The translations under genes and the position numbers were made by a program. DNA of 13,241 nt from Prevotella sp. UBA2755 (GTDB lineage Bacteria > Bacteroidota > Bacteroidia > Bacteroidales > Bacteroidaceae). Position 1 is the stretch's first letter; each line of letters opens with the position of its first letter. The DNA is taken from positions 68,985 through 82,225 of the forward strand of contig DEJF01000006.1 in NCBI GenBank assembly GCA_002353225.1, in the 5' to 3' direction. Shown here one piece after another: positions 1 to 4,823 of this stretch. The notes beneath the pieces are model-generated. The model was not told the origin of the DNA, did not search any database, and worked only from the letters and a program-made list of their open reading frames with translations.

Positions 1-272
1 ATACTCGTCACCAAGTCACCGTCTTTATCGGTATAGGCTACCCCCTGCTTGTCTATCACGCTCTGCGCCGATGCGGAGAGGTCACTCCATACCGTATCCA
101 GCACTTCTTCAATACCAGCGATCTCCTCCATCGTGACAGGAGCACCGGCATCACCCTCGACGCAACAGATGCCTTTGCACTTCTCATAGTCACAACAGAA
201 GTACTCGGTGAAAAGGTCGGAGGATACCAAGATGCCGCCAACCTCCAGAATGGGGGGAATATGATCTACCAT
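1..272 (-). CDS. DUF3109 family protein, N-terminal part (cut by window edge)
   Basis: The minus strand reads MVDHIPPILEVGGILVSSDL and continues open for 90 residues to the window edge, so the C-terminal part is missing. A cysteine cluster (C26, C27, C32, C36, C37 in the pattern CCDYEKCKGICC) is followed directly by VEGDAGAPVT. That combination is what I recognise as the N-terminal signature of the DUF3109 family, common in Bacteroidota and of unproven function. The cysteines suggest metal or iron-sulfur binding, which is inference. The start is the ATG at 272-270, which lies inside the last codons of ung so that the two genes overlap by 7 bases (ATGGTAG). This suggests translational coupling and one shared mRNA driven from the ung promoters. 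No separate promoter is visible. The family call is fairly secure; the cellular role is unknown. Confidence 0.8.
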   Translation of the reverse strand, partial: MVDHIPPILEVGGILVSSDLFTEYFCCDYEKCKGICCVEGDAGAPVTMEEIAGIEEVLDTVWSDLSASAQSVIDKQGVAYTDKDGDLVTS

Positions 273-934
273 TGGATGGGTGTTAGTCCGTTTTGCGTTA
301 AATAGGTATTACAACGGGAGAACTGGTGCTGTCCGAACCAGCCTCCACGATTGGCACTCAGCGGAGAGGGGTGTACAGACTCCAAGACGAGGTTCTTCTC
401 TTTGTCAATCATATACGCCTTGCCACGGGCATAACCTCCCCATAGCATATACACTAAGTGTTCCCGATGGGTGGCAAGGGCATGGATGGCGGCATCGGTG
501 AATTTCTGCCAACCTAACATGGAATGACTGTTTGCCTGATGGGCGCGGACGGTCAGGGTAGCGTTCAGCAACAGCACCCCCTGTTCTGCCCAGCGTGTCA
601 GGTTACCCGATGTAGGCATCGGCGTACCGAGGTCGTTCTGTATCTCCTTGAAGATATTCTGCAACGAGGGTGGAAACGGTATCCCGTCCTGCACGGAGAA
701 ACTCAGTCCATGTGCCTGTCCCGGCTCGTGGTACGGGTCTTGTCCGATAATCACCACCTTCACCTTGTCGAACGGACACAGGTTAAAGGCGTTGAAGATC
801 AACTTACCTGGAGGATAGCAAGTCATGCTGCTATACTCCTGTCTCACCGCTTGTGTCAGTTGACTGAAATAAGGTTTCTCAAACTCCTCTTGGAGAAAAC
901 CCTTCCAACTATCTTCTATCTGTACCTGTGGCAT
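266..934 (-). CDS. ung: Uracil-DNA glycosylase, family 1 (UNG)
   Basis: Removes uracil from DNA by cleaving the N-glycosidic bond, the first step of base-excision repair in the cytoplasm. From the ATG at 934 the protein has 222 residues, the usual family size. It shows the water-activating loop GQDPYH (64-69, catalytic D66), the uracil-binding beta strand LLLNATLTV (121-129, N124), and the DNA-intercalation loop HPSPLSA (188-194, H188). An in-frame ATG at 979 would add 15 residues, but it lies upstream of a good -7 box (TAACTTTG, 962-955) that would fall inside the coding sequence. The extra residues are also not typical of the family, so 934 is preferred. The downstream DUF3109 gene overlaps by 7 bases. 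Three tandem promoter-like units lie upstream. Nothing in the protein looks defective. Confidence 0.96.
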   Translation of the reverse strand: MPQVQIEDSWKGFLQEEFEKPYFSQLTQAVRQEYSSMTCYPPGKLIFNAFNLCPFDKVKVVIIGQDPYHEPGQAHGLSFSVQDGIPFPPSLQNIFKEIQNDLGTPMPTSGNLTRWAEQGVLLLNATLTVRAHQANSHSMLGWQKFTDAAIHALATHREHLVYMLWGGYARGKAYMIDKEKNLVLESVHPSPLSANRGGWFGQHQFSRCNTYLTQNGLTPIQW

Positions 935-954
935 TTCTTCTCTTATTTTGCTTG

Positions 955-985
955 CAAAGTTACGGAAAGTCGAGAGCAAAACAAA
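955..985 (-). promoter_or_regulatory. Proximal ung promoter (Bacteroidota -33/-7 type)
   Basis: On the minus strand TTTG (985-982), 19 bases, then TAACTTTG (962-955) match the Bacteroidota sigma-ABfr consensus TTTG-N19-21-TAnnTTTG. Transcription would start near 950, giving a leader of about 15 bases before the ATG at 934. This is the unit nearest ung in a tandem series of three. Confidence 0.75.
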
Positions 986-1037
986 AGAATTAATTCATTT
1001 TTTTGCCGAGACGGAGTAAGTTCGCCATCTTTGATGG

Positions 1038-1068
1038 CAAAGTTACGGAAAAACGAGGGAAGAACAAA
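1038..1068 (-). promoter_or_regulatory. Second (middle) tandem promoter upstream of ung
   Basis: Minus-strand TTTG (1068-1065), 19 bases, TAACTTTG (1045-1038). The geometry equals that of the proximal copy 83 bases away. The -33 box lies in the left arm of the unit hairpin, with its G opposite no partner. It could be an active upstream start for ung or a silent duplicate. Confidence 0.55.
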
Positions 1069-1120
1069 ACAAACTCGTTTGTTTTTTCTTCCGAGTGCCA
1101 GTAACTTCGCGTCGTAAACG

Positions 1121-1151
1121 CAAAGTTACGAATAAACGAGAGAAATGCAAA
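1121..1151 (-). promoter_or_regulatory. Third (distal) tandem promoter upstream of ung
   Basis: Minus-strand TTTG (1151-1148), 19 bases, TAACTTTG (1128-1121), identical in spacing to the other two copies. Arms are AAAAGAAA (1149-1156) and TTTCTTTT (1160-1167), with an outer GAAATG/CATTTC pair. Activity is inferred from the consensus only. Confidence 0.5.
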
Positions 1152-1190
1152 AGAAAAACTTTCTTTTCTTCTCATTTCCGAGTGGCAGTA

Positions 1191-1230
1191 AGGTCAAAGG
1201 TCGGAGGTCAAAGGTCAAAGTTGGAGGTCA
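1191..1230. repeat. Short GGTCAAA/GGAGGTC direct repeats
   Basis: GGTCAAA occurs at 1192, 1206 and 1213, interleaved with two GGAGGTC motifs (1203 and 1223). It joins the end of the third promoter unit to the peptidase relic, and supplies the last codons and stop of that relic on the minus strand. It looks like slippage-type microrepeat with no evident function. Confidence 0.6.
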
Positions 1231-1430
1231 TAGAAATGAGGTTCCTTGTCGACGGTCACCGTCGCAGTGGCAAGCCCACCGTCTCCGTCGGGTCCGCACA
1301 CACCGCCCCACGTACGCTTTCCGATCACACGGGCATTGTCCAGTTGCTTGGCACCCAGCGCCGTCATCTCTGCCATGCTGACGGATATTGAACCACTGGC
1401 GCCAGTTCGGAATAAGAAAGTCCTGTCACG
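1215..1430 (-). pseudogene. Remnant of an S41-family (tail-specific/C-terminal processing) peptidase
   Basis: A minus-strand open stretch contains SISVSMAEMTALGAKQL followed by ARVIGKRTWGGVCG. This resembles the segment around the catalytic serine of S41 peptidases (S-x-x-E-M/x-T, then VIGxxTWGG) as found in Bacteroidota homologues. Only about 70 residues remain of a protein that normally has several hundred. The PDZ and N-terminal parts are absent, and the frame ends in repeat DNA at 1215. A different frame just upstream reads PEGITVTGLSYSELAPVVQY, which may be another scrap joined by a frameshift. I judge it a decayed fragment that makes no active enzyme. Family assignment comes from motif memory only and is moderate. 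Confidence 0.45.
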
Positions 1431-1457
1431 GTGATTCCCTCCGGCAATTCCCGGATA

Positions 1458-1513
1458 GTTTCCTACCGACAAACTGGTCGTTTGTTACCGACTGACGGTG
1501 GGTTTGTTACCGA
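1458..1513. repeat. 22-base-period array (three GTTTxxTACCGA motifs)
   Basis: GTTTCCTACCGA at 1458-1469, then GTTTGTTACCGA at 1480-1491 and again at 1502-1513: three motifs spaced exactly 22 bases apart. The first spacer forms a small dyad with the motif (CAAAC tggtc GTTTG, 1470-1484). The array lies 52 bases before the inverted-repeat element at 1566. The same order of array then element is seen at the right end of the window. Confidence 0.65.
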
Positions 1514-1529
1514 GAAACTCTGTTCCTCT

Positions 1530-1552
1530 CGCGTGCGTGCGCGCACGCACAC
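1530..1552. repeat. Perfect 18-base palindrome in an alternating purine/pyrimidine tract
   Basis: GTGCGTGCGCGCACGCAC (1533-1550) is its own reverse complement. It sits in 23 bases of uninterrupted purine-pyrimidine alternation of CG/TG/CA steps, the classic Z-DNA-prone composition. As RNA or cruciform it would form a strong GC stem. On the plus strand TAATTTTTTAAAT follows, so it could also act as a terminator-like hairpin, although no gene ends nearby on that strand. Confidence 0.7.
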
Positions 1553-1565
1553 TAATTTTTTAAAT

Positions 1566-1646
1566 CCTTGTCACCGTTGCCACCTTGCAAAACTATTTAG
1601 TTATCAGGCAGTTATAGGTAACAACGAGGTGACAACGGTGACAAGG
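1566..1646 (-). repeat. 81-base inverted-repeat element, copy A (MITE/REP-like)
   Basis: The ends are 20-base inverted repeats (1566-1585 and 1627-1646, starting CCTTGTCACCGTTG) that match at 19 of 20 positions. The interior is asymmetric, so orientation can be assigned. Read on the minus strand, its first 63 bases align without gaps to 13179-13241 with 10 mismatches (about 84% identity). It has no coding capacity and no obvious flanking target-site duplication. It is either a small non-autonomous mobile element or a structured intergenic repeat. Confidence 0.75.
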
Positions 1647-1676
1647 AAAGGTGCTTTCGGTATAAAACACCCATGA

Positions 1677-1815
1677 TTACCCCATTGACAAAACAAGTTG
1701 TTTTGTTCCGATTCCGATAGTCTTAGTCGATGATCGGTCTTGTTGGCGCTTCTCCTCACTATCTATGGCGAATGCCGACTGGATATAGTACTTGTATTCT
1801 GTTCGGAATTTTCTA
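1677..1815 (-). pseudogene. Probable C-terminal remnant of a DUF4143/AAA_14 ATPase
   Basis: The minus strand contains EYKYYIQSAFAIDSEEKRQQ, which resembles the nuclease-like C-terminal domain of Bacteroidota DUF4143 ATPases (typically a K/RYYIQSAYALPTEEKRQQE-type sequence). A possible preceding motif, EFIAI, lies in another frame and is followed by a stop, as expected of a frameshifted relic. After RQQ the frame runs through unrelated sequence to a TAA at 1679-1677. The ATPase domain is absent. Two inverted repeats lie here: ACAAAACAA/TTGTTTTGT (1688-1706) and TTCGGAATTT/AAATTCCGAA (1802-1811 with 1828-1837). The assignment rests on one short motif. Confidence 0.4.
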
Positions 1816-1866
1816 CAAAATTGCAATAAATTCCGAATAGGCGGTGAAGGAATGGATTAAAACAAG

Positions 1867-1906
1867 CGGGTATCATTCTGCCAGAGAGTCAGCAAAATGA
1901 TACCCG
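1867..1906 (-). terminator. Hairpin terminator downstream of gpmI
   Basis: An 11-base perfect stem, CGGGTATCATT (1867-1877) with AATGATACCCG (1896-1906), extended inside by CTG/CAG. It begins 25 bases after the gpmI stop. On the minus strand the stem is followed by CTTGTTTTAATCC, a weak U-rich tract, so intrinsic termination is plausible but not textbook. Confidence 0.6.
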
Positions 1907-1930
1907 AAAGATTATTGTCAGTGACAGGGA

Positions 1931-3451
1931 TTAGTCCTGTATCAGGCACTCACCCGTCATGTCGGCAGGCTGCTCCAAGCCCATGATATGGAGGATAGAG
2001 GGAGCCACGTCGGCAAGACGACCGTCCTTCACCGTCGCCGAGTTGTTGTTGGTGACATAGATGAAAGGAACGGGGTTCAGGGAGTGGGCGGTATTCGGGG
2101 TACCGTCAGGGTTGATGGCATTATCAGCATTACCATGGTCGGCAATGATGATCGCCTCATAGTCGTTAGCCTTAGCAGCCTCAATGACATCCTTTACACA
2201 GTGGTCGACAGCCCACACAGCCTTGGCGATGGCGTTATAGACACCCGTATGACCCACCATGTCACCATTGGCGAAGTTCACCACGATGAAGTCGTATTTG
2301 TTCTCGTTGATGGCAGCCACCAACTTATCCTTCACCTCGTAAGCAGACATCTCCGGCTTCAGGTCGTAAGTAGCCACTTTTGGAGAAGGCACCAGGATAC
2401 GGTCCTCACCCTCGTAAGGTTGCTCACGACCACCATTGAAGAAGAAGGTGACGTGTGCGTATTTCTCTGTCTCGGCAGTATGCAACTGTTTCTTACCCTG
2501 ACGAGAGAGATACTCTCCTAAGGTGTCCTCCACATTCTCTTTCGGGAAGAGGATATGTACGCCAGTGAACGAAGCGTCGTATGGAGTCATGCAATAATAC
2601 TGCAGTCCGGGAATCGTCTTCATCCCCTGCTCAGGCATATCCTGCTGGGTCAGTACGATGGTCAGTTCCTTGGCACGGTCGTTACGGAAGTTGATGAAGA
2701 TAATCACGTCACCCTCCTCGATCAGACCGTTCACAGCCGTGTTATGGATTGGCTTGATGAACTCATCGGTCACACCCTCGTCATAACTCTCCTGCATGGC
2801 AGCCACCATGTCGGCACTCTGCTTACCCTCACCCTTGACGAGCAAGTCGTAAGCCTCCTTGACACGCTCCCAGCGCTTGTCACGGTCCATCGCATAGAAA
2901 CGACCGACGATAGAGGCGATAGCGGCATCATTCTCGGCACATACCTTGCTGACCTGCTCGATGAAGCCCTTACCACTCTTCGGGTCCGTATCACGACCGT
3001 CCATGAAACAGTGTACGAAAGTCTGATTCTTCAGACCATAGTGCTTACCTACCTCAATGAGTTTGAAGAGATGATCCAAAGAAGAGTGCACACCACCGTC
3101 AGAGGTCAGACCCATCAGGTGCAGTTTCTTGTTATGCTCCTTGGCGTATGTATAGGCAGCCTTCACCTGTGCGTTCTCTACGATAGAGTTGTCCTTGCAG
3201 GCACGGTTGATTTTCACCAAGTCCTGATAGACGATACGTCCTGCACCGATATTCAAGTGACCAACCTCAGAGTTACCCATCTGTCCGTCGGGCAGACCCA
3301 CATCCTCACCAGAAGCCTGCAACTGAGAGTGAGCCGAGACGGCTGTCAGATAGTCCAAATACGGAGTCGGCGTGTTATAGATCACGTCACCCTTACCATG
3401 CTTACCGATTCCCCATCCATCGAGAATCATGAGTAATGCTTTCTTTGCCAT
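1931..3451 (-). CDS. gpmI: 2,3-bisphosphoglycerate-independent phosphoglycerate mutase
   Basis: Interconverts 3- and 2-phosphoglycerate in glycolysis and gluconeogenesis, using two Mn2+ ions and a phosphoserine intermediate. It is a cytoplasmic monomer. The 506 residues equal the usual family length. Visible motifs are the N-terminal metal site LMILDGWG (D11), the catalytic serine in MGNSEVGH (S61), the substrate-binding H122, DGRDTDP (151-157) and RDKRW (190-194). The C-terminal metal motifs are NFANGDMVGHTG (about 391-402) and IIADHGNAD (about 435-443), followed by NTAHS. The start at 3451 gives a normal N-terminus (MAKKALLMILDGWG). A consensus promoter 42 bases upstream and a hairpin downstream suggest a single-gene unit. 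It is divergent from the xylan operon; I see no functional link beyond sharing the intergenic region. Confidence 0.97.
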   Translation of the reverse strand: MAKKALLMILDGWGIGKHGKGDVIYNTPTPYLDYLTAVSAHSQLQASGEDVGLPDGQMGNSEVGHLNIGAGRIVYQDLVKINRACKDNSIVENAQVKAAYTYAKEHNKKLHLMGLTSDGGVHSSLDHLFKLIEVGKHYGLKNQTFVHCFMDGRDTDPKSGKGFIEQVSKVCAENDAAIASIVGRFYAMDRDKRWERVKEAYDLLVKGEGKQSADMVAAMQESYDEGVTDEFIKPIHNTAVNGLIEEGDVIIFINFRNDRAKELTIVLTQQDMPEQGMKTIPGLQYYCMTPYDASFTGVHILFPKENVEDTLGEYLSRQGKKQLHTAETEKYAHVTFFFNGGREQPYEGEDRILVPSPKVATYDLKPEMSAYEVKDKLVAAINENKYDFIVVNFANGDMVGHTGVYNAIAKAVWAVDHCVKDVIEAAKANDYEAIIIADHGNADNAINPDGTPNTAHSLNPVPFIYVTNNNSATVKDGRLADVAPSILHIMGLEQPADMTGECLIQD

Positions 3452-3493
3452 AATTTTATCTTTTTAATACCTTATTATTTATAATATTGGGTG

Positions 3494-3525
3494 CAAAGGT
3501 ACGAATAAGTGAGTAAAGAACCAAA
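3494..3525 (-). promoter_or_regulatory. gpmI promoter
   Basis: Minus-strand TTTG (3525-3522), exactly 20 bases, then TACCTTTG (3501-3494) match the Bacteroidota consensus at both boxes. The leader would be about 35-40 AT-rich bases before the ATG at 3451. It mirrors the operon promoter at 3540-3571. Confidence 0.8.
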
Positions 3526-3539
3526 AATATAACATGAAA

Positions 3540-3571
3540 TTTGGCTACTCAATTAAAAAGCCGTACCTTTG
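3540..3571 (+). promoter_or_regulatory. Promoter of the esterase-GH3-HTCS-GH67 operon
   Basis: Plus-strand TTTG (3540-3543), 20 bases, TACCTTTG (3564-3571), again full consensus. Transcription would start near 3575-3578 and leave about 20 bases before the ATG at 3599. Only 14 bases (3526-3539) separate the two -33 boxes. Any activator site for the HTCS must lie in this stretch or overlap the gpmI promoter. The 12-base ends TGCAAAGGTACG (3492-3503) and CGTACCTTTGCA (3562-3573) are exact inverted repeats. Confidence 0.8.
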
Positions 3572-3598
3572 CAAGGAAACTATAAACATTGCTTTATT

Positions 3599-4807
3599 AT
3601 GACTAAAAAATTACCATTACTTTTCCAATTTGTCATTTCCTCCATGTTTGGAATGGCACAGGAAACAATTGCCTTGAACACGGGTGACATCACATCACCC
3701 CAGTTGAATGCAGACGGTACGGCAACCTTCACTATCCTTGCCCCTGAGGCACAGAAGGTAGAAATTGAGGGTGACTTCACACCCGTCCAGAAGATCCAGA
3801 CACCTTTCGGTGAGATGGAACAGCCAGGACGTGCCGCACTGACGAAAGACGCGAAGGGTATCTGGTCGTGGACCTCAGAGAAACTATCCCCAGAATTGCA
3901 CACCTATTCATTCTATGTGGACGGTGTGAGGATGAACGACCCCAACAATGTGTATATGCTGCGTGACATCGCCTCCTATCAGAGTTATTTTCTCATTGAC
4001 GGTGACCTCTCCGCAAACTATTTCGTGAGGAACGTGAAACATGGAACCGTCAGCAAGGTATGGTACCCTGCTCCTAAGTTAGGAATGGAAGAGCGTCGCG
4101 CCACCATCTATACCCCTGCTGGCTATCAGGATAATGCCCAGAAGAAATACCCCGTACTTTACCTGCTGCATGGTGCTGGTGGCGATGAGAACGCCTGGAC
4201 GGAATTAGGGCGTGCCGCACAGATCCTGGACAACCTGATCGCACAGGGTAAGGCTGAGCCCATGATTGTGGTGATGCCCAACGGTAATGGTGCCCAGAAG
4301 GCTGCCCCTGGTGACTATGAGAACGCCATGTACAAGCCCTCCTTCATGAATGCGAAGACGATGGAAGGTACTATCGAGGTGGCGTTCCCCGACTTGGTGA
4401 AATGGGTAGACGCACATTACCGCACCATCGCCGACAAGCAGCATCGCGCCATCGCCGGTCTGTCAATGGGTGGCTTCCACTCCCTGTATATCTCCGCTAA
4501 TAACCCACAGACTTTCGGGTATGTAGGTCTGTTCTCTGCTGCCGTCAACCGTATGGGAAAGGGTGAGAATGATTTCATCTATCAGAACCTTGACGAGAAA
4601 CTGGCGAAGCAGTTCAACCCTGCCCCGTCCCTCTATTATATCGCTATTGGTAAAACTGATTTCCTTTATAAGGATAATGTAGACTATCGTCATCGTCTGG
4701 ACCAGAAAGGATACAAATACGAGTATTTAGAGACCGACGGCGGACATATCTGGCGCAACTGGCGTATCTACCTGAACCAGTTCCTACCCAAATTATTTAA
4801 GAAATAA
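3599..4807 (+). CDS. Secreted CE1-type esterase (feruloyl/acetyl-xylan esterase-like) with N-terminal Ig-like module
   Basis: Probably hydrolyses ester side groups (ferulate or acetate) on xylan fragments, in the periplasm or at the cell surface. From the ATG at 3599 there are 402 residues: a signal peptide (1-21, ending FGMAQ), an early-set/CBM48-like beta-sandwich (about 30-135, with LNADGTATFTILAPEAQKVEIEGDF-type residues), then an alpha/beta hydrolase of the esterase D/CE1 type (about 150-400). Catalytic residues visible are S289 in GLSMGG, D354 in GKTDF and H383 in GGHIWRNW; HGAGGDE (191-197) is the likely oxyanion region. A TTG at 3569 also opens the frame, but it lies within the -7 box and is upstream of the expected transcript start. 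First gene of the operon; GH3 follows after 16 bases. Ferulate versus acetate specificity cannot be told from sequence. Confidence 0.87.
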   Translation: MTKKLPLLFQFVISSMFGMAQETIALNTGDITSPQLNADGTATFTILAPEAQKVEIEGDFTPVQKIQTPFGEMEQPGRAALTKDAKGIWSWTSEKLSPELHTYSFYVDGVRMNDPNNVYMLRDIASYQSYFLIDGDLSANYFVRNVKHGTVSKVWYPAPKLGMEERRATIYTPAGYQDNAQKKYPVLYLLHGAGGDENAWTELGRAAQILDNLIAQGKAEPMIVVMPNGNGAQKAAPGDYENAMYKPSFMNAKTMEGTIEVAFPDLVKWVDAHYRTIADKQHRAIAGLSMGGFHSLYISANNPQTFGYVGLFSAAVNRMGKGENDFIYQNLDEKLAKQFNPAPSLYYIAIGKTDFLYKDNVDYRHRLDQKGYKYEYLETDGGHIWRNWRIYLNQFLPKLFKK

Positions 4808-4823
4808 CTAAGCATCCATCATC

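Larger units (their letters stand above)
954..1192 (-). repeat. Three tandem 83-base promoter-hairpin units
   Basis: The core GCAAAGTTACG begins at 954, 1037 and 1120, exactly 83 bases apart twice. Within each unit the order is the same: the core, CGAG at unit positions 18-21, a C at unit position 29 followed by an A-run, an inverted repeat, a second CGAG, then AGTAA. The inverted-repeat arms differ in sequence between units but stay complementary: 976-991 with 992-1006, 1058-1074 with 1077-1092, and 1142-1156 with 1160-1178. In every unit C29 is left unpaired. Unit 2 forms 16 pairs around a 2-base TC loop. Unit 3 is cut off by GGTCAAA repeats. On the minus strand each unit is also a full promoter. 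Confidence 0.85.

Noticed and set aside
56..241. A 61-codon minus-strand frame near the left edge
   Set aside because: It is out of frame with the DUF3109 reading, which contains the conserved cysteine cluster and starts at the ung overlap.
524..1117. A 197-codon plus-strand frame across ung and the promoter repeats
   Set aside because: It is antisense to conserved ung codons, then runs through repeat DNA; its composition is not protein-like.
1688..1706. ACAAAACAA/TTGTTTTGT as a terminator
   Set aside because: The stem is AT-rich with a one-base centre and no gene ends next to it.
2555..3436. Open frames of 293 and 177 codons (2555-3436 and 1988-2521) antisense to gpmI
   Set aside because: They mirror a fully conserved gpmI and have no signal, promoter or family motif of their own.
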